DNA of 7,925 nucleotides from Natrialbaceae archaeon B1-Br10_E2g27 (GCA_001563885.1 LKMM01000108.1:1-7925); one strand, 5' to 3'; positions 1 through 5,965 are shown, counted from the first letter of the stretch. Notes: generated by a model not told the origin, from the sequence alone. Program-made: numbers and translations.

Positions 1-13
1 GTTTTGGGGACAA

Positions 14-155
14 CTCGAGCGCTCTGTTTCGAATTCCTCGAGCACACTGTTTCGACCCGACTCGAGGTGAGTCGGTGCCTACTCGAGCGGCGGTCGACGA
101 CGTAATTTTCCCTCGAGAGCTAACTGGCCATAATATCTATGTAGATTCTCTCGAG
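14..155. repeat. Cluster of CTCGAG sites in non-coding leader region
   Basis: CTCGAG occurs at 14, 37, 61, 82, 112 and 150, so six times in about 140 non-coding bases. The first four are 23, 24 and 21 bases apart. The first two are embedded in a longer direct repeat: 14-32 and 37-55 share CTCGAGC, then CTGTTTCGA after a variable core. CTCGAG is common throughout this window, mostly as Leu-Glu codons, so part of the density may be compositional. The near-regular spacing outside any gene could mark binding sites upstream of the 161 start. I see no open reading frame of coding character in 1-160. Confidence 0.5.
129..139 (+). promoter_or_regulatory. Candidate TATA box of the decayed gene at 161
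   Basis: CATAATATCTA lies 22-32 bases upstream of the ATG at 161. That is the spacing expected for an archaeal TATA box driving a transcript that starts at or next to the start codon. It suggests that the ATG at 161 was the original start of the gene that is now broken. The assignment rests on AT-richness and spacing only. Confidence 0.45.
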
Positions 156-160
156 ACAGT

Positions 161-989
161 ATGGTGCGGGCGAGTCGGGAACTGCGGATTGACGACGGCC
201 ACCTGCTCCTGGGGGGGACAGTGGGTGGCAAGCGTGTCGATTCGGTGATTTCCAACGTTGGGCACTCGGTTTGGGGATGGTCATCGGCGCGCCCGCGGCC
301 ACAGGACACGCCTCGAGAACGGCTGCGACGGTCGGTCGGTGGGGCCAACGCAGCGGTTTCCTATTCACTGTGTGTGAGTGCTGTCTCCGGCGCTTTGGCT
401 GTTCGAAGAGCCTACCGTCGAGTCGTCGGTGGGTGTGCAGGGCGACGATACAATCGCCTCGAGGCAATTGCTGGCGTCGAGACGTTCGCCGAACAGGCAC
501 GTCGTCGGGCGGAGACCGAACGCGAGGCCGTCGAGTGGGCGATCGACGACTATTATGGGATTTTGACGGTCGACACCTGCGGGACGATCTCGATGTACAA
601 AGGTGTCAACGATCAGGGGCTGGTCGCGGCGAACACCTATATCGAGTGCGAACGCGAGGATGTCTCGCCGGAACGCCAGCTCCGAAACGGAGAGTTCGAC
701 CCAGCGCCGTGATCGGGCACTCGAGTTGCTCACAGCCACGGAGCGAATCGACCGCGATCGGCTCTGGACCATCGCAGCGGATCACACAAACGGGCTGGGC
801 GATGCGTCTATCTGTCGCCATCCCGAGCCCGAGACGGACGAGCCACACGCGTTCGGCCAGTTGCCGACGGCGAGTACGGCAGTTCTCGAGGGTGGCTCGC
901 CAGTCGTCGAGGTCGGGATGGGAAACCCCTGTGAGTTCGGTCGGACCCGTTGTGTGTTCGGGACTGATACTGCCGGACGTAAGTCATGA
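161..989 (+). pseudogene. Decayed C45-type acyltransferase/hydrolase (isopenicillin-N acyltransferase-like)
   Basis: Two frames carry what look like pieces of one Ntn-hydrolase. The first runs from the ATG at 161 to a stop at 710-712. Its stretch at about 554-685 (TVDTCGTISMYKGVNDQGLV, followed by AANTYIE) resembles the mid-domain of C45 acyltransferase-like proteins. The second frame, from about 690 to the stop at 987-989, carries RDRALELLTATERIDRDRLW, ADHTNG, SICRH and GNPCE. This is the typical C-terminal run of that family: an arginine-rich helix, then D-H, then S-I-C-R-H, then G-x-P-C. The switch falls at about 684-700, between LRNGE and ESSTQRR, and family members normally have many more residues there, so an internal deletion with a frame change is the simplest reading. 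Residues from about 35 to 98 are Arg-rich and unlike haloarchaeal coding sequence, so this part is probably scrambled or deleted too. The very N-terminus (ELRIDDGHLLLGGTVGGKRV) could still match the usual start of the family. No catalytic Cys environment is recognisable. The family name is inferred from motifs. The broken state is more certain than the exact identity. Confidence 0.6.
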
Positions 990-1023
990 AAGATTCTCGC
1001 CGCCCCGGGGTGGCGAGAATCTT
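990..1023. other. Perfect 12-bp inverted repeat hairpin
   Basis: AAGATTCTCGCC (990-1001) pairs perfectly with GGCGAGAATCTT (1012-1023) across a 10-base loop that itself contains CCCCGGGG. It begins directly after the stop codon of the decayed hydrolase. It could be that gene's transcript-end structure, although no T-run follows it. It could instead be the subterminal hairpin of a lost IS200/IS605-type element. No transposase or second end is visible in the window. Confidence 0.7.
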
Positions 1024-1175
1024 CACACAGTTCCGTCCGATAGTATGAGGTGTCGGCCGATCTTCGGACGGGCAGGCGGTGGCTCGGGCGGTGTATGGCC
1101 AAATAGCTCTCCCGGGTAGTGGACAGGCAAGTAACTCACTCGAGTGTTGTGACGGAGGCACACAGAGCAGATACC

Positions 1176-1227
1176 GCGACCGTCTCCGAACACAGTGTGT
1201 GAGCGATCGTCTCCGAACGCAGTGTGT
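1176..1227. repeat. 27-bp-period direct repeat, two copies
   Basis: GCGACCGTCTCCGAACACAG followed by TGTGT (1176-1200) recurs at 1203-1227 with two substitutions (C to T and A to G). In the first copy the end forms the odd palindrome ACACA-G-TGTGT. The pair lies 70-120 bases upstream of the GTG start at 1297 and is followed by the palindrome GTGGATCCAC at 1229-1238. Paired direct repeats upstream of a gene fit a regulator-binding region. They may also be a small neutral duplication. Confidence 0.6.
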
Positions 1228-1296
1228 GGTGGATCCACTCGAGAATCGCCACAGTGATACGACGGTCGGACCTACAGCAGGCAATCGGAGTCTACT

Positions 1297-1797
1297 GTGT
1301 ACAGCGTCAACGTTCCAGTTCCTGGTCGGGTTCGCACACTCGCGAACGAACTCTACCCCGAGTTGGTCGGTTTCGAGACCGTTCGCGAAGAGCACTCCTG
1401 TCTGCTCAAACGCCTCGGCGAGGCCGACCACGTCGCACAGTTACAACACCGCACCCACCGCGCACTCGAGGGGGCTCCGGCGGTCGAAGCTCAGATTACG
1501 GGGATCGACTATTTCGCCGAGCCACCGCTTGGTTCGGCACCGGTGGTGTATCTCGCCGTCGAGAGCCCTGGACTCGAGGCGATCCACCGCGATCTTACGG
1601 AGACCTTTGAGGCCGTCTCCGGGCTCGAGGGCGATGCGTACGTTCCACACGTCACGCTCGCCCGAGGTGGTGACATGGCCGCGGCAAAACGGCTGACAGA
1701 GCGCGATATCGAGCCGATCACGTGGACCGTCAGCGAACTCGAGTTCTGGGATGGTACCTACCGACTCCCCGTAAGCCGTGTGTCATTGCCTGCTTGA
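1297..1797 (+). CDS. 2'-5' RNA ligase family protein (2H phosphoesterase-like)
   Basis: This 166-residue protein matches the haloarchaeal version of the 2H phosphoesterase/2'-5' RNA ligase family. Such cytoplasmic enzymes have two H-x-T/S motifs and act on 2',3'-cyclic phosphate or 2'-5' linked RNA ends. The second motif is clear: HVTLARGG, with H118 and T120. The first is H33-S-C-L in EEHSCLLKRLG. The family consensus expects Thr or Ser two residues after His, and here that position is Cys. The core DYFAEPPLGSAPVVYLAVES (71-90) and the C-terminal PVSRVSLPA are typical of the archaeal relatives. Length is close to the usual 170-190. The start is a GTG with GGAG at 1287-1290, six bases upstream, and the N-terminus MYSVNVPVPG is where family members begin. 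The physiological substrate in haloarchaea is not known to me, and catalytic activity is less certain because of the first motif. Confidence 0.85.
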   Translation: MYSVNVPVPGRVRTLANELYPELVGFETVREEHSCLLKRLGEADHVAQLQHRTHRALEGAPAVEAQITGIDYFAEPPLGSAPVVYLAVESPGLEAIHRDLTETFEAVSGLEGDAYVPHVTLARGGDMAAAKRLTERDIEPITWTVSELEFWDGTYRLPVSRVSLPA

Positions 1798-1814
1798 TCG
1801 CCAGTATTGGCCAG

Positions 1815-1823
1815 AAAGTATTA
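1815..1823 (+). promoter_or_regulatory. Candidate TATA box of the lipoprotein gene
   Basis: AAAGTATTA is centred about 30 bases upstream of the ATG at 1849, which fits a leaderless haloarchaeal transcript. This supports the ATG at 1849 over an in-frame TTG at 1807. That TTG would place extra residues before the signal peptide and would put this box inside the gene. Confidence 0.5.
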
Positions 1824-1848
1824 CCCTCTCGTCTGGCTACTCGAGGGC

Positions 1849-2214
1849 ATGCGCCGACGTGCTTTCATTTCGCTTGCGGTTGTGACGCTCCTGGCTGGCT
1901 GTACGAGTCTGTTGGGTGACGACGGTGTAGATACGACGATCGCAGACGACGAACTCGTCGAATTCCAGGTTGACGACGGAGCCGAACTCACGATAACCGT
2001 CGAAGTCGAAGAACTCGCCGAGCCCGAAGGCGAAGACGGCGAGGATATCGACGTCGAACGGAACGAACTAACGTTCCAGCTCAATCACGTCGACAACGGC
2101 GTCGTCGATGCCTGGACGATCGAAGATTCGGATACGTTCGAGGTCACAATCGACGAGGGTGGACCGCACAACGCGATGATCATCGGCGGTTCGGCTCACG
2201 TCACGATCGAGTAA
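1849..2214 (+). CDS. Small secreted lipoprotein, probable Tat substrate
   Basis: The 121-residue product starts MRRRAFISLAVVTLLAGC. This is a twin-arginine-style n-region (RRRAF), a short hydrophobic core and a lipobox LAGC with the acceptor Cys at position 18. Haloarchaeal lipoproteins commonly use Tat export and lipid anchoring at this Cys, facing the outside of the cell. The mature part is extremely acidic (ELAEPEGEDGEDIDVE at about 55-70) and otherwise beta-rich, ending ITIDEGG-like, then HNAMIIGGSAHVTIE. That ending resembles an Ig-like or cupredoxin-like beta-sandwich edge, but no metal-ligand set is visible, so I give no function. The start is set by the signal peptide and the upstream TATA box. 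The gene lies 51 bases after the RNA ligase-like gene and converges on the helicase gene with only 19 bases between the two stop codons. Confidence 0.8.
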   Translation: MRRRAFISLAVVTLLAGCTSLLGDDGVDTTIADDELVEFQVDDGAELTITVEVEELAEPEGEDGEDIDVERNELTFQLNHVDNGVVDAWTIEDSDTFEVTIDEGGPHNAMIIGGSAHVTIE

Positions 2215-2233
2215 CACCCGTGCTGACGCCGAG

Positions 2234-4405
2234 TTAGGGTGCCGGTGGATCGCCATCGTACCGGTCGTGACCAGCGTAGAAGTTCAACATCGCGAACTTG
2301 AGTTTCGAGGGCTCGATATCGATGAGTTCCTCGCGTTCTTCGTGTGGGAACGATCCGTTGACGCTATATTTGCCGAGGTCAGCTTTCGCCTCACGAGCGT
2401 AGCGACGATCGAGTAACGCACGGACGCCGATATCTTCGGGCGAGCGAAGTACGCGTCCGAGGGCCTGTCTCGTCTTTCGGATGGTCGGGATTTCGACGGC
2501 GTACCGCCAGCCGGTGTTGGTTCCCTCGAAGGCGGCATCGTAGGCTTCTTGAACTGCCTCCGCCCGGTCGTCTAAGTGCGGGTACGGAACGCCGACGACG
2601 AGCACCGAGCGAGCGTCGTCGCCATCGAAGCTGACGCCTTCCGCGAGCGTCCCCCACAGCGACGTACAGAGCACGGCGTCGTCGTCGGCGGTAAACCGAC
2701 GGCGCAGGTCCTCGACTGATGTTCCGGGTTCGTCGAGGTAGACCGTCCCGTCGTATCGACGCTCGAGTCGGTCGGCATACCGACTCGCCTCGCCGTAGTT
2801 GGGGAAAAACACGAGGGTGTTTCCGGGCGTCATCCGGACTGCGTCGTAGATAGTTTCGGTCACCGTCTCCTGGAGCTGGGGGTCGTCCCGATCGGAGGCA
2901 AACAACGGTGGCGTTTCGACGGCGAACGTCCGGCGGTTTTGCTCCGGGAACTGCAGCCCGTAGGCCATCGTCACCGGATTCTCGAGGCCGAGGACGTTCT
3001 CGGTGACGTCGAACGGTTGTAGGGTTGCACTCATCAGGACGGTCGCTGACACCTCTTCGAACAGTTGGCCAGTCACCTGCCGAGGGAGGCAGGTGTAGAG
3101 TTCTGCACGCCCGTAGACCTCGTCGGTTCCGGCGTCACGCGTAACCGAGACGACGGGATACAGTCCTTCGTTCCCACCTTCTGCCATCCACGCGCTGACG
3201 AACGCCGCCGCCTGGAGGGTCTGACACTCCGTTCGTGTCGCACTCTCGCCCTCGCGGTAGGCCTCTTCGTACTGTTCGTCGAGTTTCTGACCGAGAGCCA
3301 TCGCGGCCTCGAGGTCGGCGTCGATTCCCTGTCCCGAGTACTGTTTCAGGAACGCAAGCGTGAGATCGTCTCGGCGGTTTTCGTTGGCGATCGGAACGTC
3401 TTCCCACTGATCGCCCAGTTGATTTCGCTCGCCAAAGCCAAACGACTCCTCGTAGGTGTCGACGAGCGCGCGGTGAAATGCTGAGAGGACGTTTGCCCCA
3501 TCTTCGCTGCGTGGATCGTCGGTCTCGGCGAGTTCGTCGAGCGCTGACTCGAAGGTACGTTCCGAACAGGTCCGGGTTGCGTGTTCACGAGCCGCGTCCT
3601 CGACGTTGTGAGCCTCATCGAAGACTGCGATGACGTCCTCGGGATCGCGACCGAGCCACCGGAAAAACTGCTCGCGAATCCCCGAATCGAGCAGGTGGTG
3701 GTAGTTACAGACGACCAGATCGACGCCCTCGATCCCCTCTTTTAACAGTTCGTAGCCACAGAATCCCTCTCGTTCGGCATACGCATAGATCTCGTCGGGA
3801 GTCCGAACGTCCTCAAAGAGCCAGGCAAAAAAGTCGTCGGTCTCCTCGAGCAGGTTGTTGTAATAATACTCACAGGTGTTCGTCTCCTCGAGATCTGTGA
3901 GTTGCTCGTCGATCGACTCGAGTTCGTCCATGACGGCCGAGCGGGCGTCTGTGGCACCGCCGTCGCCCTCCTGGCTTTCGGCTAAGAGTTCCCGTTGGCG
4001 GACCTCGAGTTGGCGCTTGTCCCGTTCGGCATCGACGAGCGCGCGGGTGTTATCCCGCAGCGTCTGGCACTCCTCGTAGCCGACGTCGATGTGACACATC
4101 GAGCCTTTGCCTTTGAACACGACCGCCCGAATTGGCTCTTCGCGGGTGATTGCGCGCGCTTCGGCGACGAACTGGCGCATCTGCTGGTGGACGTTCGTCG
4201 TGATGACCACGGTTTTTCCCTGCTCGCGGGCGACCTCTAAAGCGGGGACGAGCGACGAGAGCGTCTTGCCGGTGCCACAGGCTCCCTCGAAGAGGACGTC
4301 CTGACCACGGGTAAGCGAGTTGTAGATGCGGTCCATCGCCTCGCCCTGATTCTCGTAGGGCTGGTCGTAGGGAAAAAAGCGCTCGTAGCCGCCAGTCTCG
4401 GACAC
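2234..4405 (-). CDS. XPD/DinG-type ATP-dependent DNA helicase (SF2, probable Fe-S)
   Basis: This 723-residue protein has the helicase motifs of the XPD/Rad3/DinG branch of superfamily 2, enzymes that unwind DNA 5'-3' in repair and replication. Walker A is GACGTGKT at 41-48, Walker B is DEAH at 263-266 (VFDEAHN), a MSATL block lies at 458-462, and motif VI is QALGRVLRS at 647-655. Candidate Fe-S ligands are C104 (GSMC), C113 (EEC), C178 (CEYYYN) and C216 (FCGYEL). The C-x-Y-Y and C-x-Y-E contexts are those of XPD Fe-S domains. Between C113 and C178 is a long charged helical segment (about 115-175). The region 270-450 would be the Arch domain. The start is a GTG at 4405, with a TATA-like box at 4428-4436 giving leaderless spacing. 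It shares an intergenic region with the divergent gene at 4608. It could be the cellular XPD-like helicase or a DinG-like paralogue. Sequence alone does not decide. Confidence 0.93.
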   Translation of the reverse strand: MSETGGYERFFPYDQPYENQGEAMDRIYNSLTRGQDVLFEGACGTGKTLSSLVPALEVAREQGKTVVITTNVHQQMRQFVAEARAITREEPIRAVVFKGKGSMCHIDVGYEECQTLRDNTRALVDAERDKRQLEVRQRELLAESQEGDGGATDARSAVMDELESIDEQLTDLEETNTCEYYYNNLLEETDDFFAWLFEDVRTPDEIYAYAEREGFCGYELLKEGIEGVDLVVCNYHHLLDSGIREQFFRWLGRDPEDVIAVFDEAHNVEDAAREHATRTCSERTFESALDELAETDDPRSEDGANVLSAFHRALVDTYEESFGFGERNQLGDQWEDVPIANENRRDDLTLAFLKQYSGQGIDADLEAAMALGQKLDEQYEEAYREGESATRTECQTLQAAAFVSAWMAEGGNEGLYPVVSVTRDAGTDEVYGRAELYTCLPRQVTGQLFEEVSATVLMSATLQPFDVTENVLGLENPVTMAYGLQFPEQNRRTFAVETPPLFASDRDDPQLQETVTETIYDAVRMTPGNTLVFFPNYGEASRYADRLERRYDGTVYLDEPGTSVEDLRRRFTADDDAVLCTSLWGTLAEGVSFDGDDARSVLVVGVPYPHLDDRAEAVQEAYDAAFEGTNTGWRYAVEIPTIRKTRQALGRVLRSPEDIGVRALLDRRYAREAKADLGKYSVNGSFPHEEREELIDIEPSKLKFAMLNFYAGHDRYDGDPPAP

Positions 4406-4427
4406 GGTCAGTGATAGGTTCGTACGG

Positions 4428-4436
4428 TAGTAAAAA
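4428..4436 (-). promoter_or_regulatory. Candidate TATA box of the helicase gene
   Basis: On the minus strand the sequence reads TTTTTACTA, 23-31 bases upstream of the GTG at 4405. The spacing matches a start-proximal archaeal promoter and supports that GTG as the start. Confidence 0.5.
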
Positions 4437-4578
4437 CGTTCGTCCTGTTCGATCGTCTCCGAAGAGAACGTGATAGATTACTGGGCTCGAGTCCCTTGAG
4501 CAGGTCGAGTTATCCAGCCTTCGGCCGACCATGATATACGTGAACACATAAACAGGCCGGCTATTGCGCGGTAGACGG

Positions 4579-4584
4579 TCTTAG
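4579..4584 (+). promoter_or_regulatory. Weak candidate TATA element of the gene at 4608
   Basis: TCTTAG sits 24-29 bases upstream of the ATG at 4608, the right distance for a leaderless transcript. A more AT-rich alternative, CATAAAC at 4547-4553, would give a leader of roughly 30 bases. Neither is strong. Confidence 0.3.
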
Positions 4585-4607
4585 CTGTCGAGTCCAACCG
4601 TTCGAGT

Positions 4608-5027
4608 ATGGCTATCCCTGGATACGATCCCGGAACCGTCACTGACACACAGCTCGATTCGGTCGGAGCCCGAATCGCGGTCGTTGCGGCGGTTGTCCCC
4701 GACGAGTTCGCCCTCGAGCGCAGTTCGCGTGAGCCACCGATCGACGCGCTCTCGAAACCGGTCGACTGCCCCGGTCTCGAGGGGGTGAAAGCGCTCGAGG
4801 CGGTGCGGATCTCACTCGCCTACGATCCGTCGAAACTGCCTCCAGGTGCGAGTCCAACCGACGTCGCAGTCGCCGTCGAGACTGACGGAGGCTGGGACGC
4901 ACTCGAGTCGACGGTTGATCTCGCGGCGACGACGGTCGAAGCCGTGTTGAACGAAACCCCGCCGGGATCGACGTTCGTCGCAGGCTATGACGACAGCGAC
5001 GTTAGCGGGGGTTTGGCCCTTGGATAG
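4608..5027 (+). CDS. Hypothetical acidic protein with a surface-glycoprotein-like beta domain
   Basis: I do not recognise a named family for this 139-residue protein. Coding character is good: acidic composition, Leu-Glu as CTCGAG, and an ATG start. Residues from about 66 to 130 (VRISLAYDPSKLPPGASPTD, then WDALESTVD and PPGSTFVAGYD) have the rhythm of beta-sandwich domains found near the C-terminus of haloarchaeal secreted and surface proteins. There the pattern is a Y-D-x strand, then W-x-x-L-x-S, then T-x-F-x-x-x. Yet there is no signal peptide, lipobox or membrane segment. It may therefore be cytoplasmic, or it may be a detached piece of a larger exported protein. Residues 1-60 contain a mildly hydrophobic run (RIAVVAAVV) that is too short and too interrupted for a membrane helix. 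It is transcribed divergently from the helicase gene and lies 118 bases before the phosphoesterase gene. Confidence 0.7.
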   Translation: MAIPGYDPGTVTDTQLDSVGARIAVVAAVVPDEFALERSSREPPIDALSKPVDCPGLEGVKALEAVRISLAYDPSKLPPGASPTDVAVAVETDGGWDALESTVDLAATTVEAVLNETPPGSTFVAGYDDSDVSGGLALG

Positions 5028-5082
5028 TATACTACTTACAACGGTGTGACGATCCCATCTACCGGGTCGGCGATCACGACGG

Positions 5083-5090
5083 AAATATAA
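5083..5090 (+). promoter_or_regulatory. Candidate TATA box of the phosphoesterase gene
   Basis: AAATATAA is the most AT-rich element before the ATG at 5146. Transcription would start near 5110-5115, leaving a leader of about 30 bases, longer than that inferred for most genes here. No Shine-Dalgarno-like sequence precedes the ATG. Confidence 0.45.
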
Positions 5091-5093
5091 CTC

Positions 5094-5111
5094 TCGACCG
5101 ATCGCGGTCGA
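5094..5111. promoter_or_regulatory. 7-bp inverted repeat at the predicted start of transcription
   Basis: TCGACCG (5094-5100) and CGGTCGA (5105-5111) form a perfect dyad around ATCG. It lies directly downstream of the candidate TATA box and over the predicted transcription start. This is a position where an archaeal repressor could block RNA polymerase. The dyad is short and GC-rich, so a chance origin is possible. Confidence 0.35.
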
Positions 5112-5145
5112 AACACACGTCACCGTTCGCGATAGATTAGCCAGT

Positions 5146-5658
5146 ATGATCGCGATCTTTTCGGATACACACAGCCACGAGGGTCACGAACTCGAGGGAG
5201 AGACACTGGCGGCCGCCCGCGAGGCGGATGTCGTGATCCACGCGGGCGATTTTACGAGTATGGGGGCACTCGAGGCGTTTCAAGCCGAGTGCGACCGGTT
5301 TTTCGCGGTCCATGGCAACGCCGACGCCGCCGGCGTCCGCGACCGGTTGCCGACGAGTCGGATCGTCGAGACAGAGGGGGTTCGCTTTGCCGTGACACAC
5401 CGAAGCCACAGCGGCCAGACAGGGCTCACAATGTTTGGCCGCGAGCAAAACGCAGACGTCGTCGTCTTCGGCCACAGCCACCGACCGACGGTCGTCGACG
5501 GCACAGACTGTCTGTTGCTCAATCCGGGGAGCTACGCCCAGCCACGAGGCAACCGACCCGGGTTTGCCGTCCTCGAGGCGGGCGAGGCGGGTGTCGAAGG
5601 CGAGATTCGTGACCCAGACGGAGCGGTCCTCGAGTCGTTTGTCGTACGTGGTGATTGA
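5146..5658 (+). CDS. Metallophosphoesterase, YfcE/MJ0936 family
   Basis: This 170-residue protein carries the complete motif series of small calcineurin-like phosphodiesterases, which hydrolyse phosphodiesters using two divalent metals in the cytoplasm. The series is D7-x-H9 (SDTHS), G-D35 (HAGDF), G-N58-x-D60 (HGNAD), H85 (VTHRS), and G-H110-S-H112 (FGHSHRP). LNPGS (125-129) closes the fold. Length matches the 160-185 usual for the family. The segment after H85 reads THRSHSG in place of the common T-H-G-H, but the metal-binding His is kept. The ATG begins directly on the first beta strand (MIAIFSDTH), as in relatives. Family members act on model bis-phosphate substrates, and the true substrate here is unknown. 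It is probably transcribed alone, from the promoter near 5083. Confidence 0.92.
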   Translation: MIAIFSDTHSHEGHELEGETLAAAREADVVIHAGDFTSMGALEAFQAECDRFFAVHGNADAAGVRDRLPTSRIVETEGVRFAVTHRSHSGQTGLTMFGREQNADVVVFGHSHRPTVVDGTDCLLLNPGSYAQPRGNRPGFAVLEAGEAGVEGEIRDPDGAVLESFVVRGD

Positions 5659-5793
5659 TCGGAACTGTGTAACGATTTCTCAGCTGGCCTATAGGATGGA
5701 GGGTGAAGGCGTCAGCGGGAGGTCCGCATCCATAGAGAGGCCCCCGAGCGCCATATACACAGCGTAAGGTGAAATGCGGATTTTAGCCAGATG
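5659..5793. other. Non-coding stretch with an imperfect inverted repeat
   Basis: No gene is supported between the phosphoesterase stop and the CTAG repeats. CTATAGGATG (5689-5698) and CATCCATAG (5727-5735) form an imperfect inverted repeat with one unpaired base. AT-rich stretches at about 5752-5760 and 5780-5785 (ATTTTAG) look like TATA elements but have no convincing gene after them. The ATTTTAG element resembles the promoter at 6021, as if a former promoter had been separated from its gene. Confidence 0.4.
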
Positions 5794-5965
5794 CTAGTAC
5801 TCCGCCAAGCGTCGACTGATGCGTCGAACCGATACCCGCCGACTGGTTCGACCCATCAGTTCAGGCTTGCCAAAGCACTAGTACTCCGCCAAGCGTCGAC
5901 TGATGGGTCGAACCGACACCCGCCAACTGGTTTGACCCATCAGTTCAGGCTTGCCAAAGCACTAG
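5794..5965. mobile_element. Tandem pair of CTAG-bounded palindromic elements (MITE-like)
   Basis: Two 84-bp units (5794-5877 and 5878-5961) follow each other and differ at four positions (5822/5906, 5833/5917, 5841/5925, 5849/5933). Each is CTAG plus an 80-bp imperfect palindrome, and a third CTAG closes the array at 5962-5965. The arms run from TACTCCGCCAAGC to GCTTGCCAAAGCA. The inner arms ACTGATGGGTCGAACC and GGTTTGACCCATCAGT (second copy) pair almost completely. Over 37 positions including CTAG, the two halves of copy 2 match at 29. CTAG occurs nowhere else that I can find in this window. Short inverted-repeat elements flanked by a 4-bp CTAG direct repeat resemble non-autonomous relatives of IS5-type elements, some of which duplicate YTAR targets. 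No transposase is present. The alternative is a structured repeat of another kind, such as a hairpin-forming intergenic repeat. Confidence 0.6.

Larger units (their letters stand above)
990..1296. other. Gene-free interval with hairpin, direct repeat and small palindrome
   Basis: No coding stretch with haloarchaeal character is visible on either strand in this 307-base interval. It contains the hairpin at 990-1023, the 27-bp-period direct repeat at 1176-1227, and the palindrome GTGGATCCAC at 1229-1238. Bases 1024-1175 show nothing I can name. Longer readings through it in other frames are Arg/Ser-rich and look like non-coding GC-rich readthrough. Confidence 0.6.

Noticed and set aside
271..1431. 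Long Arg/Ser-rich open frames on both strands around 271-1119, 808-1431 and 1079-1696
   Set aside because: These frames are basic and low in Asp/Glu. They overlap the decayed hydrolase or the RNA ligase-like gene and match no family. GC-rich DNA gives such stop-poor frames by chance.
1807..1848. Alternative TTG start for the lipoprotein
   Set aside because: It would add 14 residues before the twin-arginine signal and place the candidate TATA box inside the gene. The ATG at 1849 fits both signal peptide and promoter spacing.
4451..4463. GATCGTCTCCGAA shared between the helicase upstream region and the repeat at 1205-1217
   Set aside because: One exact 13-base match between two places in about 8 kb of biased GC-rich sequence is close to chance expectation, and no further similarity flanks it.
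4050..4547. A 165-residue minus-strand frame overlapping the start of the helicase gene
   Set aside because: It is an out-of-frame reading of the helicase N-terminal region with Arg-rich composition and no motifs. The helicase frame contains Walker A here.
5794..5965. CRISPR array
   Set aside because: The two units are contiguous, with no unique spacers of constant length, and the repeated part is the whole 84 bp. There are no cas genes nearby.
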